Shown piece by piece: positions 14,909 through 23,609 of a DNA stretch of 38,328 bases. The notes under the pieces were generated by a model. The model was not told where the DNA came from and searched no databases. It was given only the letters and a program-made list of their open reading frames with translations. Where the stretch lies: the NCBI GenBank assembly GCA_944386595.1, contig CALXBQ010000041.1:1-38328 (forward strand), read 5' to 3'. The first letter of the stretch is position 1; every line of letters starts with the position of its first letter. Source of the DNA: an uncultured Clostridia bacterium (lineage in GTDB: Bacteria > Bacillota > Clostridia > Peptostreptococcales > Anaerovoracaceae). A program made the translations under genes and the position numbers.

Positions 14909-17533
14909 ATGGAAAAACTTGGGCTTAACGATATAAGAAAGATGTTCAGGGAGTTCTACGTGAGCAAGGAGCATTATCCTGCAAAGAGCGCGTCTCTTAT
15001 TCCGCAGAACGACCGCTCCCTTCTGCTCATCAACTCCGGAATGGCGCCGCTGAAGCCGTATTTTGCGGGGCTTGAGACGCCGCCGGCAAAGCGTATGACC
15101 ACATGTCAGAAGTGCATCAGAACCGGCGACATAGAAAACGTCGGAAAGACTGCGCGCCACGGAACATTCTTCGAAATGCTGGGCAACTTCTCTTTCGGCG
15201 ATTACTTTAAGGAGCAGTCCCTGACCTGGGGATGGGAGTTTATCACCGAATATCTCAAGCTTCCTGAGGAGAGACTCTGGGCTTCCGTCTACGAGGACGA
15301 CGACGACGCATACGAAATCTGGAAGAAGCTCGGTGTGCCCGAAGAGAGGATTGTAAGGCTCGGAAAGGACGATAACTTCTGGGAAATCGGTCTGGGACCT
15401 TGCGGCCCGTGCTCCGAGATATACTTCGACAGAGGAGAGGAGTACGGCTGCGGAAAGCCTGACTGCAAGCCGGGCTGCGAGTGTGATAGATACATCGAGT
15501 TCTGGAATCACGTTTTCACCCAGTTTTCAAAGGAAGAGGACGGAACCTACACGGACCTGGCCCATCCTAATATCGACACGGGAATGGGTCTTGAGAGAAT
15601 CGCCTGCATCTGTCAGGGAGTGGACTCCATATTTGACATAGATACTATCAAATACATCAGAGACGGAGTGACGGAGCTTGCGAAGATTGACTATAAAGAC
15701 GGAGAGCTTCCTACGGACGTTTCGGTCCGCATCATAACCGACCATCTCAGGTCTATGGTATTTATGATAGGAGACGGCATCATTCCTTCCAACGAGGGAA
15801 GAGGCTACGTTCTTCGCCGTCTCATAAGGCGCGCCGCCCGTCACGGAAAGCTTTTAGGCATCAAAGGCAGCTTCATTTCGGGTCTCGTCGACAGAGTAGT
15901 TAAGGTTTCGGGAGAGGCTTATCCTGAAATTGCCGAAAAGCAGGAATACATTAAGAAGATAATATCCGTGGAGGAGGAGAAGTTCGCTTCAACCATCGAC
16001 CAGGGAACCTCCATTATCGGAGAATACATCGAAGAGCTGAAGGCTTCCGGAAAGACCGTTCTCGATGGAGAGAAGGTGTTCAGACTTTACGATACGTACG
16101 GGTTCCCGCCGGAGCTTACCGAAGAGATTCTTGAAGAAGAAGGCTTCGGATTCGACAAAGACGGCTTTGCCGCGCACATGGAAAAGCAGAAGGAAATGGC
16201 AAGAGCGGGAAGAAAGGCCGCAGACGAGGAGGGTTGGAAGGAAGCCGTCACCGCCGTTGACGTTCCGGAGACCATTTTCGTAGGATATAAGGCTGCGGAA
16301 TTTGACGGAAAAATCCTCGCTATGACGGGAGAAGCAGGAACTGTCTCAAAGGCAGAGGCCGGACAGACCGTGACCGTATACCTGGATCAGACGCCTTTCT
16401 ACGCGGAAGGAGGCGGACAGGTTTGCGATAAAGGAATTATGTCAACTCTTGACGGAAAGTCCTCCGCTGAAGTCGTTTCCGTTACGAAATCCCACGGCGT
16501 ATACGCCCACATAGTAGAGGTGACAAAGGGCACCCTTTCCGAAGGAGACGTTGTTAAATGCCGCGTAGACGTTCTCAGAAGGAACTCCTCTGCAAGAAAT
16601 CATACGGCGACCCATCTTCTCCACGCCGCCCTTCGCGAAATCGTGGGAAGCCACGTTCAGCAGGCAGGCTCCTTTGTAAGCGATGAAGCGCTGCGCTTTG
16701 ACTTTACGCACTTTGAGGCCGTAACGGCGGAGCAGCTTAAGGAAGTTGAAAACACGGTCAACGAGAACATTCTCAGATTTATACCTGTGGAGGCTGCTGA
16801 GATGACTATGGACGAGGCCAGAGCAAAGGGCGCGATGGCGCTCTTCGGCGAAAAGTACGGCGATATCGTAAGAATGGTAAGCTGCGGAGACGTAAGCCGT
16901 GAGCTCTGCGGAGGTATCCACGTAGGAAACACCGGTCAGATAGGAGCGTTCAAGATAGTATCCGAGGCGGGAGTTGCTTCCGGAGTAAGAAGAATAGAGG
17001 CCGTAACGGGTCTGGGACTTCTGAAAAGGGAAGAGGCCGAGGAAGGGGCCATAAGAGAGGCTTCCGCAGCGCTTAAGACGGTTCCAGCATCCCTTGCGGA
17101 AAAGGCGGCTGCAACGGCGGCGGAGCTTAAGGCTGTAAAGAAGGAGCTTGACGAGGCGAAGAAGGCCGCAATGGGTGACGCAGCGGGAGACCTTTATGAA
17201 AACGCTAAGGAGATAAACGGAAAGAAGCTCATAACCGTTAAATTCGACGGTGCGGGAATAGACGAGCTGAGAAGTCTTTCCGACGATATAAAGAAGAAGT
17301 ATAAGGGAGTTGTAATGGTTCTCGCCGCAGTGAACGAGCCTAAGGTTACGTTCCTCGTATCAGTGACCGACGATCTGGTAGAAGCCGGAGTTCACGCAGG
17401 AAAGCTTGTTAAGGAAATAGCGGCGGCCTGCGGCGGAGGCGGCGGCGGAAAAGCCGATATGGCTCAGGCAGGCGCAAAGGATTCTTCTAAAATTTCTGAC
17501 GCATTTGCGGTTGCGGAATCCCTTCTGAAGTAG
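14909..17533 (+). CDS. alaS: Alanyl-tRNA synthetase
   Basis: AlaRS charges tRNA-Ala and edits mischarged Ser or Gly. The 874-residue protein is full length: N-terminal class II catalytic domain (GMAPLKPYF, CIRTGDIENVG, then GLGPCGPCSEI), tRNA recognition domain, editing domain with H565-x3-H569 (HTATH) and C667/H671 (CGGIH), and a C-terminal C-Ala domain with a glycine-rich GGGGGGKADMAQAG segment after C841. AGGAGG lies 8 nt before the ATG. No T-box precedes it within the 20-nt gap, so it is read either with the mutase gene or from an unseen internal promoter. Confidence 0.98.
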   Translation: MEKLGLNDIRKMFREFYVSKEHYPAKSASLIPQNDRSLLLINSGMAPLKPYFAGLETPPAKRMTTCQKCIRTGDIENVGKTARHGTFFEMLGNFSFGDYFKEQSLTWGWEFITEYLKLPEERLWASVYEDDDDAYEIWKKLGVPEERIVRLGKDDNFWEIGLGPCGPCSEIYFDRGEEYGCGKPDCKPGCECDRYIEFWNHVFTQFSKEEDGTYTDLAHPNIDTGMGLERIACICQGVDSIFDIDTIKYIRDGVTELAKIDYKDGELPTDVSVRIITDHLRSMVFMIGDGIIPSNEGRGYVLRRLIRRAARHGKLLGIKGSFISGLVDRVVKVSGEAYPEIAEKQEYIKKIISVEEEKFASTIDQGTSIIGEYIEELKASGKTVLDGEKVFRLYDTYGFPPELTEEILEEEGFGFDKDGFAAHMEKQKEMARAGRKAADEEGWKEAVTAVDVPETIFVGYKAAEFDGKILAMTGEAGTVSKAEAGQTVTVYLDQTPFYAEGGGQVCDKGIMSTLDGKSSAEVVSVTKSHGVYAHIVEVTKGTLSEGDVVKCRVDVLRRNSSARNHTATHLLHAALREIVGSHVQQAGSFVSDEALRFDFTHFEAVTAEQLKEVENTVNENILRFIPVEAAEMTMDEARAKGAMALFGEKYGDIVRMVSCGDVSRELCGGIHVGNTGQIGAFKIVSEAGVASGVRRIEAVTGLGLLKREEAEEGAIREASAALKTVPASLAEKAAATAAELKAVKKELDEAKKAAMGDAAGDLYENAKEINGKKLITVKFDGAGIDELRSLSDDIKKKYKGVVMVLAAVNEPKVTFLVSVTDDLVEAGVHAGKLVKEIAAACGGGGGGKADMAQAGAKDSSKISDAFAVAESLLK

Positions 17534-17539
17534 TATAAT
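17511..17539 (+). promoter_or_regulatory. ireB promoter
   Basis: TTGCGG (17511-17516) and a perfect TATAAT (17534-17539) are 17 nt apart, overlapping the alaS stop codon. It should drive ireB and perhaps ruvX independently of alaS. Confidence 0.65.
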
Positions 17540-17570
17540 CAGAGTAGACCATTAAAGGAGGTTCGTGATT

Positions 17571-17816
17571 ATGGAAAGAAAGACTATAATGTTTGATGCA
17601 GCCAAGACTCAGCAGAAGACCACCAGAGAAGTTCTGGAGGAAGTTTACGCAGCTCTGGAAGAAAGAGGATATAACGGTATCGACCAGATGGTTGGATACA
17701 TTCTTTCCGGCGACCCTTCCTACATTACCAGCTACAATAATGCCAGGATGATGATCAGCCGTATAGACAGAGACGATCTCGTAGAAGAAATTCTGAAAGA
17801 GTATCTTAAGAAATAG
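17571..17816 (+). CDS. ireB: IreB family regulatory phosphoprotein (DUF965)
   Basis: The 81-residue protein matches the IreB family: EVLEEVYAALEERGYNGIDQMVGYILSGDP-type core (GYILSGDPSYI at ~44-54) and a YNNAR motif. In Enterococcus faecalis, IreB is phosphorylated by the Ser/Thr kinase IreK and influences cephalosporin resistance; here only family membership is shown. The N-terminus contains threonines that could be phosphorylated. AAAGGAGG (17554-17561) is 9 nt before ATG 17571; a GTG at 17565 is too close. The position between alaS and ruvX is the standard Bacillota arrangement. Confidence 0.93.
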   Translation: MERKTIMFDAAKTQQKTTREVLEEVYAALEERGYNGIDQMVGYILSGDPSYITSYNNARMMISRIDRDDLVEEILKEYLKK

Positions 17817-17827
17817 TTTACCGCAGG

Positions 17828-17853
17828 AGCGGCAGGGTTAACCTGCCGCTTTT
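17828..17853 (+). terminator. Intrinsic terminator or attenuator between ireB and ruvX
   Basis: AGCGGCAGG (17828-17836) and CCTGCCGCT (17842-17850) form a 9-bp stem with a 5-nt loop, followed by only four T residues. With a short T-run, partial read-through into ruvX is likely. Confidence 0.7.
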
Positions 17854-17872
17854 CGTGATTAAAGGAGAAGAA

Positions 17873-18301
17873 ATGAGAAAAATTGCTCTTGACGTAGGAG
17901 ATAAGACCATAGGAGTGGCGTTAAGCGACGAGCTTGGAATTACGGGGCAGGGCCTTACCACCATCGAAAGAGTCGGAATCAGGAAGGACTGCGGAAAAGT
18001 CATGGATCTCATAAACGAATACGGCTGCGATACGGTGGTCATAGGACTTCCACTGAGTCTTGACGGAACCGACAGCGTTCAGACCGAAAAGGTAAGAGAG
18101 TTCAGAACCATGCTGGAGAATAAGATGAGAAGCACCGGTATGCAGAAGGTGAACGTGGTCTGGCAGGACGAAAGGTTCACTACCGTAATGGCTGAAAGGG
18201 TTCTCATAGACGCCGACGTGAGCCGTAAGAAGAGAAAGGACGTAATCGACAAACAGGCCGCAGTTATTATCATGCAGAGCTATCTTGATTCGCAGAGATA
18301 G
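17873..18301 (+). CDS. ruvX: Putative pre-16S rRNA nuclease / Holliday junction resolvase-like YqgF
   Basis: The 142-residue RNase H-fold protein has the YqgF motifs: ALDVGDKTIGVALSD at the start (acidic residue on strand 1), IGLPLSLDGT in the middle and WQDERFTT near 100-107. E. coli YqgF is implicated in 5' end maturation of 16S rRNA. ATG 17873 is chosen because AAAGGAG (17861-17867) precedes it; the in-frame upstream codons fall in the terminator tail. It ends the alaS-ireB-ruvX cluster. The next gene, purE, has its own regulated leader. Confidence 0.93.
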   Translation: MRKIALDVGDKTIGVALSDELGITGQGLTTIERVGIRKDCGKVMDLINEYGCDTVVIGLPLSLDGTDSVQTEKVREFRTMLENKMRSTGMQKVNVVWQDERFTTVMAERVLIDADVSRKKRKDVIDKQAAVIIMQSYLDSQR

Positions 18302-18346
18302 TTTTACGAACGATAATATCATGACTGCATTTTATAGTTCGGTAAA
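18302..18346. promoter_or_regulatory. Two facing PurR-type boxes upstream of purE
   Basis: On the minus strand, 18334-18346 reads TTTACCGAACTAT, 12 of 13 matches to the Bacillus PurBox AWWWCCGAACWWT. On the plus strand, 18302-18314 reads TTTTACGAACGAT, 10 of 13. The two face each other with 19 nt between them, close to the paired arrangement bound by PurR in B. subtilis. A further CGAAC lies at 18406-18410. Box quality and pairing are seen directly; binding is inferred. Confidence 0.65.
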
Positions 18347-18381
18347 ATAGCGATTTTCGTCTCATTTTTAAATTTAAAACA

Positions 18382-18390
18382 TGTTAAAAT
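18382..18390 (+). promoter_or_regulatory. purE operon extended -10 promoter candidate
   Basis: TGTTAAAAT at 18382-18390 is an extended -10 with a poor -35. It lies downstream of the PurR-type boxes, and would give a leader of about 110 nt containing the hairpins at 18425-18478. Confidence 0.4.
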
Positions 18391-18424
18391 CGGGATTTTT
18401 CTGAACGAACGTTGAATTGGAAAT

Positions 18425-18458
18425 GCAGGTGTGATAAATTTATTATGCCTGCTTTTTT
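18425..18458 (+). terminator. Leader terminator (possible attenuator) before purE
   Basis: GCAGG (18425-18429) pairs with CCTGC (18448-18452); the stem continues inward for about 12 pairs including three G-T wobbles and ends in T6 (18453-18458). It lies 52 nt upstream of purE with no gene before it, so it may attenuate the operon. A competing hairpin (18447-18478) uses its 3' arm and T-run: GCCTGC/GCAGGC and TTTTTT/AAAAAA. Confidence 0.7.
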
Positions 18459-18509
18459 AGCGTAAAAAATCTGCAGGCTGTATGCGTTTTTTGTAAATGG
18501 AGGATAAAG

Positions 18510-19004
18510 ATGAAAAAGATCGGAATCATAATGGGAAGCGACAGCGACCTTCCCGTAGTGGAAAAAGCCATAAACCAGCTTTCTGAGCTTGAGATACCTT
18601 ACGAGGTTCACGTATATTCGGCTCACAGAACGCCGGTACAGGTCAAGGAGTTCACAGAGAAGGCGAGAGAAAACGGTTTCGGAGCCATAATCGCAGCTGC
18701 AGGAAAGGCGGCCCATCTTGCCGGTTCCATAGCCGCCTCTACGACTCTTCCGGTTATAGGAATACCTGTAAAGTCATCCACCCTTGACGGTCTGGACGCG
18801 CTCCTTTCCACGGTTCAGATGCCGGGAGGAATTCCCGTTGCAACAGTTGCCATAGACGGCGCGCAGAATGCGGCTCTTCTTGCAGCTCAGATTCTCGCCG
18901 TGGAGGATGCGGACCTTGCCGAAAAGCTTGACGCGCAGAGAAAGACTGCCGCAGAAAAGGTTCTTGCTAAGAACGCCGATCTTGAGAATAAATTTAATAA
19001 ATAA
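18510..19004 (+). CDS. purE: PurE, N5-CAIR mutase / AIR carboxylase
   Basis: PurE makes CAIR in de novo purine synthesis. The 164-residue protein has GSDSDLPV (9-16), SAHRTP (37-42) and [10 protein letters not shown], the pattern of class I-like bacterial PurE rather than the SAHKT/AGRSNAL pattern of class II. Class I enzymes usually act after PurK, but no purK is present in this operon. It has a usual length and TGGAGG before the ATG. It is the first gene of a nine-gene purine operon under the boxes and hairpins described at 18302-18478. Confidence 0.96.
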   Translation: MKKIGIIMGSDSDLPVVEKAINQLSELEIPYEVHVYSAHRTPVQVKEFTEKARENGFGAIIAAAGKAAHLAGSIAASTTLPVIGIPVKSSTLDGLDALLSTVQMPGGIPVATVAIDGAQNAALLAAQILAVEDADLAEKLDAQRKTAAEKVLAKNADLENKFNK

Positions 19005-19038
19005 TGTTTCATCGGATATTTACCAGGAGGAAAATGAA

Positions 19039-19755
19039 ATGAGTGTAGAAAAAAGAGAACAGATGTACGAGGGAAAGGCAAAGAAGGTATATGCTACAGA
19101 CGATCCGGAACTGTGCATAGTTTCCTATAAAGACGACGCCACCGCTTTCAACGGCCAGAAGAAGGGCACCATTTTAGGAAAGGGCGCGATCAACAACAGA
19201 GTTACAAACTATCTCATGAAGATGCTGGAGGAAAAAGGCATACCTACACACTTTGTCGAGGAGCTTAACGACAGGGAGACAGTTGTGAAGAGAGTGTCCA
19301 TCATACCTCTGGAAGTTATAGCCAGAAACGTTGCCGCAGGCTCCCTTGCCAAGAGACTGGGTCTTGAGGAAGGCTTCAGAATGCCTAAGACGGTTCTCGA
19401 ATTCTGCTACAAGGACGACGACCTGGGAGATCCTATGGTAAACGACTATCACATTCTGGCCATGGGATACGCCACCGAGGAAGAACTTGAAACCATCAAA
19501 GACTACGCTCTTAAGGTAAACGATATACTTACAAAGTATCTTGCGGAAGTCGGCATCGACCTTATAGACTTCAAGCTTGAGTTCGGAAAGACCTCTGACG
19601 GAACCATCGTTCTCGCAGACGAGATTTCCCCTGATACCTGCCGCTTCTGGGACGCAAAGACCGGAGAAAAGCTGGATAAGGACAGATTCAGAAGAGACCT
19701 GGGCAACGTCGAAGGGGCGTATGCTGAAGTAAGAAAAAGACTTTTAGGCGAATAG
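19039..19755 (+). CDS. purC: SAICAR synthetase
   Basis: PurC joins aspartate to CAIR using ATP. The 238-residue protein is of family length and shows the conserved [10 protein letters not shown] start, [12 protein letters not shown], and [11 protein letters not shown] near the C-terminus. ATG 19039 is chosen because AGGAGG (19025-19030) lies 8 nt upstream; ATG 19034 is in another frame. It follows purE by 34 nt and precedes purF by 24 nt. Confidence 0.97.
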   Translation: MSVEKREQMYEGKAKKVYATDDPELCIVSYKDDATAFNGQKKGTILGKGAINNRVTNYLMKMLEEKGIPTHFVEELNDRETVVKRVSIIPLEVIARNVAAGSLAKRLGLEEGFRMPKTVLEFCYKDDDLGDPMVNDYHILAMGYATEEELETIKDYALKVNDILTKYLAEVGIDLIDFKLEFGKTSDGTIVLADEISPDTCRFWDAKTGEKLDKDRFRRDLGNVEGAYAEVRKRLLGE

Positions 19756-19779
19756 TAACATAACGGGAGAAAACGAAAA

Positions 19780-21225
19780 ATGAGCAGTTTAAGAGAAGAA
19801 TGCGGCGTATTCGGAGTGTTCGGCGCCGAGAGACAGAACGTGGCAAGCACCACATATTACGGACTTTTTGCTCTTCAGCACAGAGGCCAGGAGAGCTGCG
19901 GTATCGTTGTCAACGACGACGGAGTTTTCAACTACTACAAAGACAGCGGACTTGTAAACGACGTGTTCACACCTGAGATTTTAGAAAACCTCGGTTTAGG
20001 AAATATGGCGGTGGGCCACGTAAGATACGGCACCACAGGCGCAAGCGACAGACTTAATTCCCAGCCGGTAGTCATAAACCACCACAAGGGCAGAATGGCT
20101 CTTGCCCATAACGGAAACCTGGTTAATTCCTACGAGCTGAGACAGGAGCTGGAACTTGCGGGTTCCATTTTCCATACCACCAGCGACACCGAAGTAATCT
20201 CATACATCATAACCAAGGAACGCATCGCCACCGATTCCATAGAGTCGGCCGTAAACAAGACCATGGATAAGATAAAGGGCGCGTATTCTCTTGTTATCAT
20301 GAGCCCGGCAAAGCTCATAGCTGTAAGAGACCCTCACGGTTTCAGACCTCTTTGCTACGGCGTGACTTCCGATGGAACGTACATCATCGCATCGGAGACA
20401 TGCGCTCTCGATTCCGTAAGCGCCAAGTATGTGAGAGACGTTGAACCGGGAGAAATCCTCATATTCGAAAAGGACGGCATAAGATCCATAAAAGATCACT
20501 GCGGCAAAGCGCCTAAGAAGCTCTGCATATTCGAGCATATCTATTTTGCACGTCCTGACTCCGTAGTGGACGGCGTCAGCGTACACGAAGCCAGAATGAA
20601 GGCCGGCGCATGCCTTGCGATGGAGCATCCCGTTCAGGCCGACGTTGTAATAGGAGTACCCGATTCTGGACTTTCGGCTGCCATGGGATATGCCAAGCAG
20701 TCAGGAATTCCATACGGCACAGGATTCATAAAGAACAAATACATCGGCAGAACGTTTATCGCGCCGGGGCAGAAGACGAGAGAGGACAAAGTCAGAATCA
20801 AGCTTAACGTACTGGCTGAAACAGTCAAAGGAAAGAGAGTCGTTCTCGTGGACGATTCCATAGTGAGAGGAACCACCATCACGAGAATCGTAAGCCTTCT
20901 CAGAGAGGCAGGCGCAACGGAGGTTCACGTAAGATCTTCAGCTCCACCGTTTACCAATCCTTGCTACTACGGAACGGACATCGATTCCAGGGAAAACCTC
21001 ATCGCATGTAAGTACGAGCTTTCCGAAATCGCAGGAATCGTAGGCGCGGACAGCGTGGGATATCTGAGCGTGGATCACCTCTACATGCTCATCGGAACCA
21101 CTCCGGGAGTAGGATACTGCGACAGCTGCTTCAGCGGGGAGTATCCGACGGAGGTTCCTGCCGTTACCCATAAGAACAGATTTGAAACGAAGATAAGCGA
21201 AAACAAGGATAAAGATAACGAATAG
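19780..21225 (+). CDS. purF: Amidophosphoribosyltransferase, Fe-S type
   Basis: PurF makes phosphoribosylamine from PRPP and glutamine, the committed purine step. The 481-residue protein carries a 7-residue propeptide before the nucleophile Cys8 (EECGVFG), a class II glutaminase domain and a PRPP-binding loop LVDDSIVRGTT around D358-D359. Four cysteines, C249, C395, C447 and C450, have a spacing matching the [4Fe-4S] ligands of B. subtilis PurF. This makes the enzyme oxygen-sensitive and dependent on Fe-S assembly. It lies between purC and purM with short gaps. Confidence 0.97.
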   Translation: MSSLREECGVFGVFGAERQNVASTTYYGLFALQHRGQESCGIVVNDDGVFNYYKDSGLVNDVFTPEILENLGLGNMAVGHVRYGTTGASDRLNSQPVVINHHKGRMALAHNGNLVNSYELRQELELAGSIFHTTSDTEVISYIITKERIATDSIESAVNKTMDKIKGAYSLVIMSPAKLIAVRDPHGFRPLCYGVTSDGTYIIASETCALDSVSAKYVRDVEPGEILIFEKDGIRSIKDHCGKAPKKLCIFEHIYFARPDSVVDGVSVHEARMKAGACLAMEHPVQADVVIGVPDSGLSAAMGYAKQSGIPYGTGFIKNKYIGRTFIAPGQKTREDKVRIKLNVLAETVKGKRVVLVDDSIVRGTTITRIVSLLREAGATEVHVRSSAPPFTNPCYYGTDIDSRENLIACKYELSEIAGIVGADSVGYLSVDHLYMLIGTTPGVGYCDSCFSGEYPTEVPAVTHKNRFETKISENKDKDNE

Positions 21226-21246
21226 CAGGTGGAAAGGAGCCTTATC

Positions 21247-22284
21247 ATGGAAAAAAGCTTCAGTGAAAGCTATAAAGCCGCCGGCGTAGACATTACGGCG
21301 GGATATAAAGCCGTAGAGCTTATGAAAAGCCACATAGCGAAAACCATGGTTTTCGGAAACACTTCGGATATAGGCGGCTTCGGCGGGCTCTTTGAGCTTG
21401 ACATGACGGGAATCGAAACCCCTGTTCTCGTTGCCGGAACCGACGGGGTGGGCACTAAGCTCAGAATGGCCTTTCTCATGGATAAGCACGACACGGTGGG
21501 AATTGACTGTGTTGCCATGTGCGTAAACGACATAATCTGCGCAGGAGCAAAGCCTCTTTTCTTCCTGGATTATATCGCGTGCGGAAAGAACTATCCCGAA
21601 AAAATCGCCCAGATAGTCAGCGGAGTTGCCGAAGGCTGCGTTCAGTCCGAAGCGGCGCTTACGGGAGGCGAAACGGCCGAAATGCCGGGATTTTATCCCG
21701 AGGACGAATACGACCTTGCAGGCTTTGCGGTAGGAGTTGTGGATAAATCAAAGATCCTCGACAAGACCTCCGTGAAGGAAGGAGACGTGCTCATCGCTCT
21801 TCCGTCTTCAGGCGTACACTCCAACGGATTTTCACTGGTGAGAAAGGTTTTCGACGTGGAAAACAGCGATATAAAGAAGCCTCTTGAGGAGCTCGGCGGA
21901 AAGTCTCTGGGAGAGACGCTTCTCACGCCTACCAGAATATACGTTAAGGCTGTAAAGGCTCTCTTGGAAAAAGTAAAGGTAAAATCCATCGCTCACATTA
22001 CGGGAGGAGGATTCTACGAGAACATTCCGCGAAGCCTGCCTGAGGGAATCGGGGTCAGAATAAAGAGGGAAGATGTGAGAGTTCTTCCGATATTTGACCT
22101 TATCGCAAAGACTGGAAACATACCTGAAAGGGATATGTTCAACACCTTCAACATGGGCGTGGGCATGACCGTAATCGTATCTCCTGAAGATGCAGAAGAG
22201 GCCATAGAGGCCCTGAAGGCTGCGGGAGAAGATGCGTATATCCTGGGAGAGACCGTAAAGGGAGAGGGCGTGACCATATGCTGA
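21247..22284 (+). CDS. purM: AIR synthetase
   Basis: PurM closes the imidazole ring of FGAM using ATP. The 345-residue protein has the AIRS fold markers: [19 protein letters not shown] at the start, [12 protein letters not shown], and the [12 protein letters not shown] motif. ATG 21247 follows AAAGGAG (21233-21239) by 7 nt; a GTG at 21229 overlaps that site and is not used. Its end overlaps purN by 7 nt, so translation is probably coupled. Confidence 0.97.
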   Translation: MEKSFSESYKAAGVDITAGYKAVELMKSHIAKTMVFGNTSDIGGFGGLFELDMTGIETPVLVAGTDGVGTKLRMAFLMDKHDTVGIDCVAMCVNDIICAGAKPLFFLDYIACGKNYPEKIAQIVSGVAEGCVQSEAALTGGETAEMPGFYPEDEYDLAGFAVGVVDKSKILDKTSVKEGDVLIALPSSGVHSNGFSLVRKVFDVENSDIKKPLEELGGKSLGETLLTPTRIYVKAVKALLEKVKVKSIAHITGGGFYENIPRSLPEGIGVRIKREDVRVLPIFDLIAKTGNIPERDMFNTFNMGVGMTVIVSPEDAEEAIEALKAAGEDAYILGETVKGEGVTIC

Positions 22285-22862
22285 AGGTGAGAACCGCGGT
22301 TCTCGTTTCGGGAGGAGGCACCAATCTTCAGGCAATCATCGATGCGGTGGGTTCCGGCAGGATAAAGTCTGCAGAAATAGCCCTGGTTGCATCCAACAAG
22401 GCGAATGCATATGCCCTTGAAAGGGCAAAAAACGCCGGTATACCGGGCTTTGTGTTTAAAGACGAGGCAGAACTCCTGAAAAAGCTGAAGGAGGACGAAA
22501 TCGAGCTTATCGTCCTTGCAGGCTTTCTGAAGATTTTGAGCGCCGACTTCATCAGACACTATGAGAACAGGATAATCAACGTCCATCCTTCTCTCATTCC
22601 GTCCTTCTGTGGCAAAGGCTGCTACGGCCTTCACGTTCACGAGAAGGCCCTCGATTACGGCGTAAAGGTCACGGGAGCAACCGTTCACTTCGTCAACGAG
22701 ATACCCGACGGAGGAAAGATTATCTACCAGAAGGCGGTGGACATAAGAGAGGACGACACCCCTGAAACGCTGCAGAGACGGGTCATGGAGGAAGCGGAGT
22801 GGATACTTCTTCCGGCGGCCGTCGAAAGGGTAAGCCTGCAGATACTGAAAGGTGAGATTTAA
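22278..22862 (+). CDS. purN: GAR transformylase
   Basis: PurN formylates GAR using 10-formyl-tetrahydrofolate. The 194-residue protein has the catalytic residues N101, H103 ([10 protein letters not shown]) and D144 (EIPDGG), plus the N-terminal phosphate loop [10 protein letters not shown]. The sequence after IPSF ([11 protein letters not shown]) is the variant common in Clostridia. It overlaps purM by 7 nt, and the next gene begins at the base after its stop codon. Confidence 0.97.
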   Translation: MLKVRTAVLVSGGGTNLQAIIDAVGSGRIKSAEIALVASNKANAYALERAKNAGIPGFVFKDEAELLKKLKEDEIELIVLAGFLKILSADFIRHYENRIINVHPSLIPSFCGKGCYGLHVHEKALDYGVKVTGATVHFVNEIPDGGKIIYQKAVDIREDDTPETLQRRVMEEAEWILLPAAVERVSLQILKGEI

Positions 22863-23606
22863 ATGAACATATACGAAAAGAAATCCATCGGAGAGAGAAT
22901 TAAAGGAAATTCGTACGTAGGAAGAGGAATTGCCATCGGTCTTTCTCCTGACGGAACAAAGGCTGTATGCGCCTATTTTATCATGGGAAGAAGCGCCAAC
23001 AGCAGAAACAGAGTTTTCATAAAGGAAGGAAGAAATCTGAAGATCCTGCCTTACGATGCGACTAAAGTAGAGGATCCGAGCCTTATCATATACTATCCCG
23101 TTAAGATTTTCGGAGATTCGATAATCGTCACCAACGGAGACCAGACCGATACGGTATACGATTTCCTCGCTCATGGAAAAAGCTTTGAGGACGCTCTCAT
23201 GACGAGAGCCTTCGAGCCTGACTATCCGAACTGGACGCCGAGAATCAGCGGAATCATAGACCTTAACGGTTCCGGGCGCGGGGACGGGCCTTTAAGGTTT
23301 AAGCTCAGCATCTTAAAGAGCGCCGATTCCGAAGGAACCGCATGCAGCAGGTTTTTCTACAACTACGAGTCTATCCCGGGAGAGGGAAGATTCATACACA
23401 CGTACATGTGCGACGGAAGTCCGATTCCGACATTTACGGCGGATCCGGAGCTGGTAACCGTCCCGGACGACATAGATGAGTTCACCTGTGACATATGGGA
23501 CAATCTGGATGCTGAAAACAGAATCTCCCTATACGTGAGATACACTGATATTGACAGCGGAGAATACGAAGACAGACTCATAAACAAATACGGTCAGGAG
23601 GCGTAG
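22863..23606 (+). CDS. purO: IMP cyclohydrolase, PurO type
   Basis: The 247-residue protein looks like the IMP_cyclohyd (PF07826) family first known from archaeal PurO, which closes FAICAR to IMP. Supporting blocks are YVGRGIAIGLSPDG near residue 19, AYFIMGRSANSRNRVF near 40-55 and YDATKVEDPSLIIYYP. The gene sits exactly where the cyclohydrolase half of bifunctional PurH would be expected: directly after purN (no gap) and 3 nt before a stand-alone AICAR transformylase. It is known in other clostridial genomes. Catalysis is inferred from family and context. Confidence 0.88.
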   Translation: MNIYEKKSIGERIKGNSYVGRGIAIGLSPDGTKAVCAYFIMGRSANSRNRVFIKEGRNLKILPYDATKVEDPSLIIYYPVKIFGDSIIVTNGDQTDTVYDFLAHGKSFEDALMTRAFEPDYPNWTPRISGIIDLNGSGRGDGPLRFKLSILKSADSEGTACSRFFYNYESIPGEGRFIHTYMCDGSPIPTFTADPELVTVPDDIDEFTCDIWDNLDAENRISLYVRYTDIDSGEYEDRLINKYGQEA

Positions 23607-23609
23607 AAA

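Noticed and set aside
22014-23174. Long minus-strand open frame across purM, purN and purO
   Set aside because: It is antisense to three well-supported genes with no start signal of its own.
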